Below, piece by piece: positions 17,408 through 26,330 of a DNA stretch of 64,000 nucleotides; position 1 is the stretch's first letter; each line of letters begins with the position of its first letter. This stretch comes from Paenibacillus agri (GTDB taxonomy: Bacteria; Bacillota; Bacilli; Paenibacillales; Paenibacillaceae), in the NCBI RefSeq assembly GCF_013359945.1, contig NZ_JABWCS010000202.1, positions 62,001 to 126,000 of the forward strand. The letters are read 5' to 3'. The position numbers and the translations under genes were made by a program. The notes below the pieces were generated by a model that did no database searches, was not told the origin of the DNA, and was given only the letters and a program-made list of their open reading frames with translations.

Positions 17408-17633
17408 ATGATATCTCATCTTTTTTCATGCTCTATCATGACTATTCCCCCCTCTCCATCACGTTTTCCCATAGTATCCCCGTCTTTCTGCGGGAGCCTT
17501 CCCCGCCTTAGGTCGAGTGCATAAAACCGTCCTCAGGCTGTTTTGCGAACCTTCAAAAGATCCTACAATAAGTACATAAGCAAGCCGGTTAAACAAATTC
17601 AAATAAAACTCACCCAGGAGAGGAAGATATAGC

Positions 17634-17852
17634 ATGACAAAATTTTACCGTTCCAGAAATGATAAGAAACTTAGTGGTCTGTGTGGAGGAATAGCCCAAT
17701 GGCTTGGCATCGATGCGACAATCCTCCGGGTGATTACGGTGGTGGGTGCATTCTTCAGCTTTGGCACAGTCGCTCTGCTGTACATCATCTTGAGTATTCT
17801 GGTTCCCCAAGAGCCGTATGGCAACTTTTCTGATAAACACGATTTCTATTAA
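17634..17852 (+). CDS. PspC-domain membrane protein
   Basis: The 72-residue protein is essentially one PspC domain: FYRSRNDKKLSGLCGGIAQWLG, then a membrane helix (about 31-57) ending in the typical LVPQEP. PspC-type proteins recruit or sense for PspA during envelope stress. AGGAGAGGAAG lies 9-10 bases upstream. A pspA gene follows 54 bases downstream on the same strand, so the two form a small envelope-stress operon. Confidence 0.9.
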   Translation: MTKFYRSRNDKKLSGLCGGIAQWLGIDATILRVITVVGAFFSFGTVALLYIILSILVPQEPYGNFSDKHDFY

Positions 17853-17906
17853 TCCACTGTTGCCCTGTTCCTGTGAACCCAACCTAATTATGAGGAGAGA
17901 TTACTT

Positions 17907-18590
17907 ATGAGTATCCTGAATAGAATTGCAACCCTGACTAAAGCCGCCCTGAACGAAGGCCTGAACAAACTGGAGAATCCCATCCTGTTGACTGGACAAT
18001 ACCTGCGCGATCTTGAGGAAGAAATTGAAACGGCAGAACGTAATGAACGTGATCTGCAAGTCGCCGCGACCGTGCTGGAGCGTCGTAAGCAAGAATACAC
18101 GAAACTAGTGGAACAAAGTGAATCCGAGGCCCTTAATGCTATGGCCCAAGGCAATGAAGAAGCAGCGCGCCTGGCTGTGGTAGCCAAACTGCGGTACACC
18201 GAAAGTATTCAAGAATGTGTGACCGGTCTAGAGGAGACCCGGCAAACGCTGGCTACACTCGAAGCCAACATCACCAGAGCCAAAGAAGAACGCACTCGCC
18301 TGAAGGCCAAAAGAGCCGAACTCGCAGAACGTGCCCGCAAAGCATCGGAGACCATCCAATCCGCTCCCCGCAGCAATAGCGGCAGTGCCAATGACTATGG
18401 CAAATATGGCTTGAATGCTACTAACACGGCCTCCCGTGGATTCGAGCGTATGGAGGAGAAAATTAACGAGTGGGAAGTGCTGGCAGAACAATCCGGCCAC
18501 ATTGCCCGCCCTGCAGTAGATCCCAAGCTGAGCCAAGCCGTAGACCTCGAACTGGAACGTCTACGCAGTCAAAAGAACAACGGGAAATAA
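17907..18590 (+). CDS. PspA/IM30-family envelope stress protein (LiaH-like)
   Basis: The 227-residue protein is almost entirely coiled coil, starting with the amphipathic helix MSILNRIATLTKAALNEGLN that binds stressed membrane, followed by NPILLTGQYLRDLEEEI. PspA, LiaH and Vipp1 proteins form ESCRT-III-like rods that protect the bilayer. A Ser/Gly/Asn-rich break (about 153-170) separates the hairpin from the last helices. The GAGGAG ribosome site is close to the ATG. It is paired with pspC upstream and ended by a strong terminator. Confidence 0.92.
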   Translation: MSILNRIATLTKAALNEGLNKLENPILLTGQYLRDLEEEIETAERNERDLQVAATVLERRKQEYTKLVEQSESEALNAMAQGNEEAARLAVVAKLRYTESIQECVTGLEETRQTLATLEANITRAKEERTRLKAKRAELAERARKASETIQSAPRSNSGSANDYGKYGLNATNTASRGFERMEEKINEWEVLAEQSGHIARPAVDPKLSQAVDLELERLRSQKNNGK

Positions 18591-18632
18591 GGCCACAGTC
18601 AACTTAATACAGGCGGCTCCATCCGATATTAC

Positions 18633-18690
18633 AAACGAACCCCCACCGATCCAACTTCGGACTGGTGGGGGTTCGTTTCGTTCCGTTTTT
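18633..18690 (+). terminator. Terminator of pspC-pspA
   Basis: A 15-bp perfect stem (AAACGAACCCCCACC at 18633-18647 with its complement at 18664-18678) followed by T-rich sequence. Confidence 0.9.
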
Positions 18691-18791
18691 ATATACTCCC
18701 TATATTACTGTTGGAGCCAAATCTCACTTTCGGCTTATGCTTAACTTGCCCAGTCATCCCGCCTAGATCCAAGACGATATGCAGCAGGGTC

Positions 18792-19541
18792 TCATCTGCG
18801 TTTCATACTCCGGATTATCTGCTTGTCCTCTGAGCTGACACGGTAAGATTCCGTAATTTTTTGCAGTGCTTTATTGAATGTGAAATCATCAAGGAAGTTA
18901 TGCTTCAGATAAGTCATTACCCGCTCAGGATGTTTGACATAACAAACGGATAACGCCCAGGCCACAGCCATTTTGACATAATATCCTTCATGCTTGATTA
19001 CATCTAGCTTCGCTAATACCCGATCCATATCATCCGCTTCGACATAAAAATTCAATAACATAACCACTGCAAACCGGATCTCATATTCCTGATCGGATGC
19101 CAGATAAGGCTGGAGAAAGTCCCATACCCGGTCACGATGACTGCTGGTGAACTTCAATCCGATGCAGAAGCTGTCGCACACTGACCAGTTATCAATCTTG
19201 GATACAAAAGCGGCGATATACTTCAATATTTCTTCGATATCTGCATTCTTGCAGCTAGACGCGTAACCAATGACCATGCCCTGCAGCATGATTTCCTCGA
19301 AGTATTCGCTATCAGCCTGCTCTAGATAGGCCCGCCAATCTCCCCGTGCAATCCCTTTTGCCAACTTACGAAGCTCGGGTAACCGAACACCCAAGATGTT
19401 GGATACATTCGGGATAAGCCCGGCAGAGAATTTTTGATAATCCGCATCGGTTAATAATAACAGCTGCTCCCTTATGGTTCTATCCATATTGAATAATCTC
19501 TTTCCTTCCTTCATAACATGTCTTGCATTTTCAATGCGCAT
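18792..19541 (-). CDS. DNA alkylation repair protein (AlkC/AlkD-like HEAT repeat)
   Basis: The 249-residue all-helical protein shows the AlkD-type pattern (NILGVRLPELRKLAKGIARGDW; VSKIDNWSVCDSFC; EIRFAVVMLLNFYV; YVKMAVAWALSVCYVKHP). AlkD removes positively charged alkyl bases without flipping them. The first ATG (19541) touches the TAG of the upstream glycosylase gene, favouring coupled translation; a second ATG at MDRTIREQ (19484 approximately) follows AAAGAG and is an alternative start. The pairing with an AlkA-like glycosylase makes a dedicated alkylation-damage operon. Confidence 0.88.
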   Translation of the reverse strand: MRIENARHVMKEGKRLFNMDRTIREQLLLLTDADYQKFSAGLIPNVSNILGVRLPELRKLAKGIARGDWRAYLEQADSEYFEEIMLQGMVIGYASSCKNADIEEILKYIAAFVSKIDNWSVCDSFCIGLKFTSSHRDRVWDFLQPYLASDQEYEIRFAVVMLLNFYVEADDMDRVLAKLDVIKHEGYYVKMAVAWALSVCYVKHPERVMTYLKHNFLDDFTFNKALQKITESYRVSSEDKQIIRSMKRR

Positions 19542-20159
19542 CTATTCAAAAGAAAGCTCCCACAAGTAGATCGACGCTACAGAACCCCAAGGAGAATAAC
19601 GCTTCCGGTATTGTTCAAACTGCTCCCGGGTGAGTGAATCCAGTCCGTACAGCTTCATCATGCCGCGCCTTATAGCGATATCCCCCCAGCTTACGATATC
19701 CGGGCGTTCCATGGAATTGATCAGCAGCATCTCTGCTGTCCATCGGCCAATTCCGGGCAATGCCGTTAGTCTGGCGATGACTTCCTGATCCGGGAGTTCA
19801 CGCAGATTTTCCAAATCGAGCTCCCTCTTCGCCACAGTACGGGCAATTGCCTCGATACAGCGGGCTTTTTTCATCGTCATGCCACAGTGCTGAATATCAT
19901 CTGCCGTATATAGAAGCAAATTCTGCGGAGTAATCTCACCAAGCTGTTCCTGCATTCTTCCCCAGACTGTCGCCGCCGCCTTCACCGAGATTAATTGCCC
20001 CACAATGGCATGCACCAGCGCAGCGAACAGATCCGGAATAATGACCCGTTCCACCCGGCCAAGCCGCTGCATTGCTGCTCCAAGTGTGATATCGGCTTGC
20101 CCCAGCGCCTCTATTTGTTCATCCCTATATTCGAAAATTTTGGTCACAACCGTTCCCAC
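19542..20159 (-). CDS. DNA-3-methyladenine glycosylase, AlkA/HhH-GPD family
   Basis: It excises alkylated purines. The HhH-GPD core is clear: helix-hairpin-helix LTALPGIGRWTAEMLL, then the catalytic Asp in SWGDIAIRRG. The N-terminal part has HAIVGQLISVKAA, typical of the fold. I place the start at the GTG at 20159, seven bases after GGAGG; the frame continues to 20261, but the extra residues look like random low-complexity sequence. That gives about 205 residues. It forms an operon with the AlkD-like gene, with no gap. Confidence 0.9.
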   Translation of the reverse strand: MGTVVTKIFEYRDEQIEALGQADITLGAAMQRLGRVERVIIPDLFAALVHAIVGQLISVKAAATVWGRMQEQLGEITPQNLLLYTADDIQHCGMTMKKARCIEAIARTVAKRELDLENLRELPDQEVIARLTALPGIGRWTAEMLLINSMERPDIVSWGDIAIRRGMMKLYGLDSLTREQFEQYRKRYSPWGSVASIYLWELSFE

Positions 20160-20309
20160 CGGCATTCCTCCAGTAAGTCCTTGCGTTCGCTTTGAATGGC
20201 CTGCAGCACTACTATACCTTAAAACCGCCATTCCTGCTGATACACTGGAATAAGAGAGCAAGATAACAAAACTAATAGCTGTATAGAACGCATTAAAAAA
20301 AACATAACC

Positions 20310-20830
20310 AAGAGAAAAGAAAGCTTATATAAGAAGGAACGAAGTGTAATTAGCGGCATTTTCGTACCTTAAATCCTCCGTAGCTAAGGGTTATTGAAGA
20401 TTAAGTGCAATATTGTACCTTAAATCTTCCAGGATACCCCGTCCAGCGTGATTTTTCGAAAAATAAGATACAATAATGCCCTTATTCCCCTCATTTGACT
20501 ATATTCAAGAAAAATAAGGTACAAAATTGCCGTTAGTTGCGAGGTGGTTCCTCTTTTTCACTGTTAAAACGGTTAGTTAGGGAGGTGGCCCTTTTTCACT
20601 ATTAAAATGGTTAGTTGGGGGAGGTACCCCTTTTTTCATTGTTAAGACAACTGGTGAAGGGGGATATCCCGCTTCTACGCTTCTAGCGCTTGAAATCTGT
20701 CGACAGGTTACGTTCCAGTGCCTAGTGTTCCTGTGGAAAGCATTCAGGCGAGCGTTTTGCGTCTGCGGTTCCAAACTTCCCCGTTCGCCCATCTTCACTT
20801 TTTGTTAATTTCTTTTGTTCGGCTTAGATA
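20310..20830 (-). repeat. Interspersed repeat element, copy 1
   Basis: The block contains segments such as TAAGGTACAAAATTGCCGTTA and a part reading on the minus strand as GGGGAAGTTTGGAACCGCAG and TTTCAAGCGCTAGAAGCG. Matching sequence occurs at 33000-33240, 49860-50230 and 50270-50485. Within this copy a GGTTAGTTNGGGGAGGT-type unit is repeated three times around 20520-20630. No gene is present in 20262-20848. Confidence 0.7.
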
Positions 20831-20848
20831 GACTCATTATTTTGCAGA

Positions 20849-21736
20849 TTAAGGATTTCTCCCACCAAAATAATTAATAAGTTCTTCGTTAACACGATCT
20901 GCCTGCTCATGATTTATACCATGCCCTGCATTTGGAATGATCCTATATGCGATCTTGTTTCTTTCAAGCTCCTCAATAGCTCCCGGATAATTGGACAACC
21001 GATCATACTCTCCGATTAAATAAAACGCTTTCTCTTTCAAGATTGACAGTTCATTCGTTGTAAATTTTCTATACTTATGAACCATCATCGACCTGTTGTT
21101 AAAATATTTAAGTAAGTATGTCCACTGAGACATTAACTCCTCGTTGTTTTCAAATACAATTGAAGTATTAGGTGCGCATAGCTTTCTGAGCAGTTTTCTT
21201 GTTGTTTTGTCAGACGATGGCAGTAAAGCCTCTGGTAGAAAAAGCATCATCATCTTTAGCATGCTCACCTTGATTCCACCCGCTAGCCCGACCATCTTAT
21301 TGACCTTAGAAGGATTGGTGATTGTATAGTAACTGGCTAGATAAGCCCCATTGGAAACACCAGCGATGTTAATGGAATCAAACTTTAAATGCTGTAGTAT
21401 TTGGTCAATCCATATCGCCTGATCAAAGGTTTTATTATAGTTGGTGTTAGGTTTACTTTTGCCTGGTCCTCCAATTGTATCGACAGCAATAACGTAAAAA
21501 TGCTTCGACAGTTCAGAAATGTTATAAATCCACATCAAAGCAGAATTATCACCTACGCCATGAAAGAGCAGCAACGGAGGATGAATAGACTGACCGGCAG
21601 TAATGATATGAGTTTGACCGTAACTAGTAGGGATATCCTCTTCTTGAACAGGTATTCCCCATTGATCGAGCAGTCTTTGATATGATTCGTGTACCAATAC
21701 TTTACCTTCATCTTTTTTAAATGGGTTTACTACCAT
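20849..21736 (-). CDS. Alpha/beta hydrolase
   Basis: The 295-residue protein has the oxyanion HG (LLLFHGVGDNS), the nucleophile elbow GVSNGA, the acid in GEYDRLSN and the catalytic His in NAGHGINHE, in canonical order. A lid of about 70 residues rich in Met/Leu lies between the elbow and the acid (MLKMMMLFLPEALLP). No signal peptide, so cytosolic. Substrate is not predictable; it resembles proline-iminopeptidase/esterase-like hydrolases found alone in Bacilli. It has no operon partner and is more AT-rich than the neighbouring repair genes. Confidence 0.85.
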   Translation of the reverse strand: MVVNPFKKDEGKVLVHESYQRLLDQWGIPVQEEDIPTSYGQTHIITAGQSIHPPLLLFHGVGDNSALMWIYNISELSKHFYVIAVDTIGGPGKSKPNTNYNKTFDQAIWIDQILQHLKFDSINIAGVSNGAYLASYYTITNPSKVNKMVGLAGGIKVSMLKMMMLFLPEALLPSSDKTTRKLLRKLCAPNTSIVFENNEELMSQWTYLLKYFNNRSMMVHKYRKFTTNELSILKEKAFYLIGEYDRLSNYPGAIEELERNKIAYRIIPNAGHGINHEQADRVNEELINYFGGRNP

Positions 21737-21972
21737 GCTTATACCATCCCTTTTAGAGCAAAGAAGCGCTCGCTATTCTGTAGGTTTGATGAAACATTCT
21801 CTTAAAAATCCATTAAATACCTGGCAATTAAATAATACCTAATAATGGTTTTAAATTATATTTTTATACATTTAATCATATCATCTTCAAGACAGACACC
21901 CCAACATATATTGTGTCAAAATAAAACGCCGATCCGCCCTATCGGGTTGCCTTAATCGTCTCTGTAAATACG

Positions 21973-22060
21973 CAAGGGCAAAGCGGCAAATATGCCACCT
22001 TGCCCGAACAAAATCAAAAAAAGCCATGGCCGCCTCTGCAAAAACAGAGCACCATGGCTT
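21973..22060 (-). terminator. Terminator of the monooxygenase cluster
   Basis: AAGCCATGG (22021-22029) and CCATGGCTT (22052-22060) form a stem followed on the minus strand by TTTTTGATTTTG. A second hairpin (GGGCAAAG...CCTTGCCC) lies further on at about 21977-22005. The remaining bases of 21737-22065 show nothing else. Confidence 0.85.
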
Positions 22061-22065
22061 TTCTA

Positions 22066-23403
22066 TTAGATACTACCAGCAGTTTCCGAAGTCTTTACAT
22101 ACCGGTTCTCCGGTACCGGCAGTCCGAGGTTGCCACGCAGTGTGTCACTCTCGTATTCTGTACGGAACAGTCCACGCTCCTGCAGGATCGGCACGACCCG
22201 TTCCACAAATTGCTCCAGCCCGCCCGGTACAGATTCCGCGATCATAAAGCCATCTGCCGCTTCCGACTCGAACCAGGTCTGAATTTGATCCGCTACCTGC
22301 TCCGGCGTACCGATGAAGCTCGTACGCGGCGTAGCCGATTGCAGAGCCACTTGACGCAAGGTCAAGCCTTGCTCCTTGGCATCCTTCTTGATCTTGTCAG
22401 TCCCGCTCTGGAAGCTGTTTCTGCCCAGATCGCCCAGTTCAGGGAACGGCTCATCCAGCGGATATTGGGAGAAGTCATGATGCTCGAAGAATCGTCCCAA
22501 ATAGTTGAGCGCATTCTCAATCGTTACCAGGCCAGCAACCTCCTGATATTTGCGCTCCGCTTCCTCCTCCGTATCACCAATGATTGGCCCGATGCCTGGG
22601 AAGATTAACACTTCGTCCGGATTGCGGCCGGATGCTGCCACGCGGGCTTTGACATCACGATAGAATTCCTGTGCGGATTCTATTGTATCATGGCCTGTGA
22701 ACACCGCGTCCGCTTCCTGCGAGGCATAGTTCCGGCCAACCTCAGACGAGCCTGCCTGGAAAATGACCGGCTGCCCCTGCTTGGAGCGGGCAATATTAAG
22801 CGGCCCTTTTACGGAGAAGAACTCTCCCTCGTGGTTCAAGGTGTGCACCTTCTCCGGATCAAAGAAGACGCCGGATTCCTTATCGCGGACAAAAGCATCA
22901 TCCTCCCAGGAATCCCATAGTCCGCGAGTGACTTCCAGATATTCCGTAGCAATCCGATACCGTTTGCTGTGGTCTGGATGCTCTTTTTTACCATAGTTCA
23001 GGGCGGAGCCTTCCAGTGGAGAGGTTACCACGTTCCAACCTGCGCGGCCACCGCTGATCACATCCAGCGATCCGAACTGACGGGCAACAGTGAACGGCTC
23101 GCTGTAGGAGGTGGACAAGGTGCCTACCAGCCCAATGTTGGTGCTGACGGCAGCCAATGCGCTGAGAATGGTCAACGGCTCGAAACGGTTCAGGAAATGC
23201 GGAATAGATTTCTCATTGATATACAGACCATCTGCGATAAAAATCAGATCCAGCTTACCTTCCTCGGCCTTCTGTACCCACGACTTGTAAAGCTCAAAAT
23301 TCACGCTGGCATCCGGTTTGGCATCAGGGTGACGCCACGTAGAGGTGCTTCCCCCCACTCCGTGCAGCAAGGCTCCCAGTTTCAATTGTTTTGACTTCGC
23401 CAT
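22066..23403 (-). CDS. Flavin-dependent monooxygenase, NtaA/SnaA/DszA family (YtnJ/YxeK-like)
   Basis: The 445-residue luciferase-like protein has the family pattern: [14 protein letters not shown] near the N-terminus, [22 protein letters not shown], and [20 protein letters not shown]. Such enzymes use FMNH2 supplied by a reductase to split C-S or C-N bonds. In Bacillus subtilis the relatives YtnJ and YxeK act on N-acetylated S-(carboxymethyl)- and S-(2-succino)cysteine, and the surrounding genes here match that type of operon. It is the last gene of the leftward cluster, followed by a strong terminator. Specificity within the family is inferred from context. Confidence 0.88.
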   Translation of the reverse strand: MAKSKQLKLGALLHGVGGSTSTWRHPDAKPDASVNFELYKSWVQKAEEGKLDLIFIADGLYINEKSIPHFLNRFEPLTILSALAAVSTNIGLVGTLSTSYSEPFTVARQFGSLDVISGGRAGWNVVTSPLEGSALNYGKKEHPDHSKRYRIATEYLEVTRGLWDSWEDDAFVRDKESGVFFDPEKVHTLNHEGEFFSVKGPLNIARSKQGQPVIFQAGSSEVGRNYASQEADAVFTGHDTIESAQEFYRDVKARVAASGRNPDEVLIFPGIGPIIGDTEEEAERKYQEVAGLVTIENALNYLGRFFEHHDFSQYPLDEPFPELGDLGRNSFQSGTDKIKKDAKEQGLTLRQVALQSATPRTSFIGTPEQVADQIQTWFESEAADGFMIAESVPGGLEQFVERVVPILQERGLFRTEYESDTLRGNLGLPVPENRYVKTSETAGSI

Positions 23404-23454
23404 ATTCTCTCTCCTCCTAAAAATGTAATATGCAGAGCGCTAACGGTTACTGGT

Positions 23455-23931
23455 TTAAGATACCGCCGCTGCGGCGGCTCCTTTTTTAATCCGCTCAATC
23501 TGACCCAAATGCGTCTGAACATGGTTGGTAAAGCTGGTTACGATATCAACGATCCGCACCTTGTCGCCTTTGAAATTAATGCCACTCTTCTCCCACTCTT
23601 CTGCACTAAGCCGCCCAAACAGGAGACCGTTATAATGCAAAAGGCTGCGGAAAAGCTCCAGACTATCTCCGGCACTGCCCGCATTGGCATGCTGGCCACT
23701 TACCCATGCGTCCTGACCGAATGCCGGGAGTTGCACCTTCGTATCGGCCAGAATGTCACGAATACGGAAAGAGATAACGATACTATGATCCGCCAGATGC
23801 GTCAGAACCTCTGTCACGCTCCAGCTCCCCGGATCAGCCTTCCATTTCAACTGTTCATCAGACAGTCCTTCTATTGCTTGAACCAATTGTTGATGAGTGT
23901 TCAGGTACCCCTCTATATTCACAATACTCAT
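23455..23931 (-). CDS. DinB/YfiT-family protein
   Basis: The 158-residue helical-bundle protein has the metal-binding His positions of the DinB superfamily (LTHLADH near 45 and NHVQTHLGQIERI near 135). Some members are bacillithiol S-transferases. The start is the ATG at 23931 (MSIVNIEGYL), eight bases after GGAGGGG; the frame to 23973 lacks a ribosome site. It sits inside the S-compound cluster between a flavin amine oxidase and a monooxygenase. Thiol chemistry is therefore an attractive but untested role. Confidence 0.82.
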   Translation of the reverse strand: MSIVNIEGYLNTHQQLVQAIEGLSDEQLKWKADPGSWSVTEVLTHLADHSIVISFRIRDILADTKVQLPAFGQDAWVSGQHANAGSAGDSLELFRSLLHYNGLLFGRLSAEEWEKSGINFKGDKVRIVDIVTSFTNHVQTHLGQIERIKKGAAAAAVS

Positions 23932-23969
23932 TATGTCCCCTCCAAAATAACATTGACTTCCGCTTCGCT

Positions 23970-25103
23970 TCACGTATCAAAACGCGACAGCGAAAACGGT
24001 TTGATCTCATGGCGCGAACGCCCATCGGTAGCAAGGTCTGCCAAGACTTCGCCGACCACACTTGAAAATTTGAAGCCGTGTCCCGAGAAGCCTCCGGCTA
24101 GCAGCACATGATTGTGCAGCGGATGCCTGTCGATAATAAAGTCCTCATCCGGCGAATGCTCATACTTGCATACCGCCCCCTTGAGCAGCCTTCCGGCTGC
24201 ACCCGGCATGTACTTATCCAGCACCCGGCGCAGATCGCCTTCATCGCTGTCCTCACTGCCGAAGGGTAACAATGGCTCTCCCGGCTTCCATGTCAGCCCG
24301 GTATCATGCCTGCCAATCTTGAGTCCCGCACCGCCGATACTCGGGAAGCCATAGAAGCCGCCTTCAGTCGTACCCAGCGTGAAGCCCGGGAAGGTTCCGG
24401 CATCAAAAGCCGGCGTACTTTGGAACCAGCCAACCACCTTGCGAACGGCTCGGATCGGCAGATTGATAAAGGGCGACAACGACTGAAACCAGGCTCCAGC
24501 GCTAAGAATCACGCTGGCTCCGTGAAAGTCGCCATCCTTCGTATGGACGGTGACGCCACCTTCTGTGGCAGTCACATCCAGCACAGGTGTATTCACCAGC
24601 AGCTTCGCACCATGGGCTAATGCAAGCTGGCGGTACGCAGTAATACAGCGTTCGCTGTATAAATATCCCGCATCCGGCTCATACATAGCCTCGAAACGAT
24701 CCGGTACCGTAAGTCCCGGCCAGCGGCGGTTGATTTCCTCCGCAGCAAGCCGCTCGACCCTCACCTTTCGCTGCTCCGCTTCATGAAGCCGGCCGCTGAA
24801 GGAATAAACGGAAGTGTCCGCAAGATTCAGCACGCCGGACCTTACCAGCAGCTCCGTTCCGCTCTCTGCTTCTGCCTCTTCCCATAGCGTCTGCGCCCGG
24901 AGCGCAAGATCAATATAAGCAGGGTCTCCGCTATAAGCATGCCGGATCAATCGCGGCTCGCCATGGTGACTACCCTCGGTATGCGGCGGATCGAACGCGT
25001 CAATCAAAAGCGTTTTAACACCTCTGCGGGCCAAATGATAACCGGCGCTCATTCCCATGGAGCCGGCGCCAACGATGATCACATCGTAGATCGGGCCACT
25101 CAT
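23970..25103 (-). CDS. FAD-dependent amine oxidase, sarcosine/N-methyltryptophan oxidase-like
   Basis: The 377-residue protein begins with a Rossmann dinucleotide motif (VIIVGAGSMGMSAGYHLARR) and has the MSOX family marks: GSHHGEPRLIRHAY, and a Cys in GAVCKYEHSPDEDFIID at the position where flavin is covalently bound in monomeric sarcosine oxidase. It should oxidise a secondary amine or N-alkyl amino acid and release H2O2. It starts two bases after the M20 gene ends, so it is in the same operon. This gene is not part of the Bacillus subtilis ytmI operon and suggests an extra amine-containing substrate. Confidence 0.88.
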   Translation of the reverse strand: MSGPIYDVIIVGAGSMGMSAGYHLARRGVKTLLIDAFDPPHTEGSHHGEPRLIRHAYSGDPAYIDLALRAQTLWEEAEAESGTELLVRSGVLNLADTSVYSFSGRLHEAEQRKVRVERLAAEEINRRWPGLTVPDRFEAMYEPDAGYLYSERCITAYRQLALAHGAKLLVNTPVLDVTATEGGVTVHTKDGDFHGASVILSAGAWFQSLSPFINLPIRAVRKVVGWFQSTPAFDAGTFPGFTLGTTEGGFYGFPSIGGAGLKIGRHDTGLTWKPGEPLLPFGSEDSDEGDLRRVLDKYMPGAAGRLLKGAVCKYEHSPDEDFIIDRHPLHNHVLLAGGFSGHGFKFSSVVGEVLADLATDGRSRHEIKPFSLSRFDT

Positions 25104-25105
25104 GC

Positions 25106-26281
25106 TCAGCCTTGCTCTTCCGTGGACAGGCTCTCCAGATAGCGCCTCGCGACATCTGTGAAGAATCCTGCAGTAAGCGGCAATGCCCGTTCATCGAGAT
25201 TGAAGTCAGGATGATGCCATTCCCGGGTACCGGAAGTGCCCACGAAGGCGAACAATCCAGGGACGACTCGTTGATAGAAAGCAAAATCCTCGCCCGCAGG
25301 TGAAAGCTCCGGCGTCACCGCATTCAGTCCCAGGGCAGCTGCCGTCTCATTGGCCAGCTGAGCCAGGGATTCATCGTTGATCGTCGGCGGCGGGCCCCCG
25401 ATCCACTCCACAGTCGCCTTCGTTTCAAGCGCTGCTGCTATGCCTTCCGTAACTTCAACGAACCGTTTCAGAACCTTGGATCGCACCTCTTCAGTAAACG
25501 TACGAATCGTACCGCCGAGCACCGCCGTTTCCGGGATAATGTTCCAGGCGTTCCCGCTATGCAGCTTGGTTACACTGATCACCGCGCTGTTCAGCGGGCT
25601 TACATTACGGCTGACAACCGTCTGCAGTGCCGTAACGATTTGCGCCGCCGCTACAATAGGATCAATACCTGATTCAGGCACAGCCGCATGCGCCCCAGCT
25701 CCAGTCACTGTTATTCTGAATCCATCGGCGGCTGCCATTAATGGACCGCCTTTGATGCCGATCGTTCCCACCGGCAGCTCGGGCTTGTTGTGAATTCCGA
25801 AGACGGCGCTAACGCCTTCCAGCGCACCGCTGTCTATAATCTGCAGCGCACCTTTTGCCTTCTCTTCGGCTGGCTGGAACAGGAAGCGGACCGTTCCTTT
25901 CAGCTCCTGCTCCTGTTCCTTTAGCAGATACGCGGCTCCAAGCAATGAAGCCGTATGAAAATCATGCCCGCAGGCATGCATCTTCCCCGGGTATACCGAG
26001 GCATACGGCAGTCCGGTCTCCTCCTGAATCGGTAAAGCATCGATATCGGCGCGCAGAGCAACTACCGGACCTCCTTGCAGACCACCGACTTCAGCGATGA
26101 CTCCGGTTTTCAGACCGTAATCTATAATTCTGATTCCTGCCTCTTCCAGCAGGGAGGTGATGTATTTCGTGGTTTCCACTTCTTCATGGGACAGCTCAGG
26201 ATGCCGGTGCAAATGCCGACGGATCTCGGTTAACTGTTCACTTATGGCCTCAGCCTTGGATACTGCTACTGGACTTGTCAT
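25106..26281 (-). CDS. M20 amidohydrolase (N-acyl amino acid deacylase, YtnL/YxeP-like)
   Basis: The 391-residue M20D metallopeptidase shows LHRHPELSHEE, the metal motif MHACGHDFHTA (with the bridging Cys of this subfamily) and the late GEDFAFY. Relatives SndA (YtnL) and SndB (YxeP) of Bacillus subtilis remove the N-acetyl group from cysteine derivatives. The ATG at 26281 follows AAAGGAGG by six to seven bases; the frame from 26299 is too close to that site. It lies between the LLM monooxygenase and the amine oxidase. Deacetylation in the S-cysteine salvage route is the contextual inference. Confidence 0.9.
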   Translation of the reverse strand: MTSPVAVSKAEAISEQLTEIRRHLHRHPELSHEEVETTKYITSLLEEAGIRIIDYGLKTGVIAEVGGLQGGPVVALRADIDALPIQEETGLPYASVYPGKMHACGHDFHTASLLGAAYLLKEQEQELKGTVRFLFQPAEEKAKGALQIIDSGALEGVSAVFGIHNKPELPVGTIGIKGGPLMAAADGFRITVTGAGAHAAVPESGIDPIVAAAQIVTALQTVVSRNVSPLNSAVISVTKLHSGNAWNIIPETAVLGGTIRTFTEEVRSKVLKRFVEVTEGIAAALETKATVEWIGGPPPTINDESLAQLANETAAALGLNAVTPELSPAGEDFAFYQRVVPGLFAFVGTSGTREWHHPDFNLDERALPLTAGFFTDVARRYLESLSTEEQG

Positions 26282-26330
26282 GACCCTGCCTCCTTTCAAA
26301 AAACTATATTTGATGATGATGCCTGCACAG

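Noticed and set aside
22000-22608. A 202-codon plus-strand ORF opposite the NtaA-type monooxygenase gene
   Set aside because: It runs over the terminator hairpin and antisense to a well-conserved enzyme, with no ribosome site.
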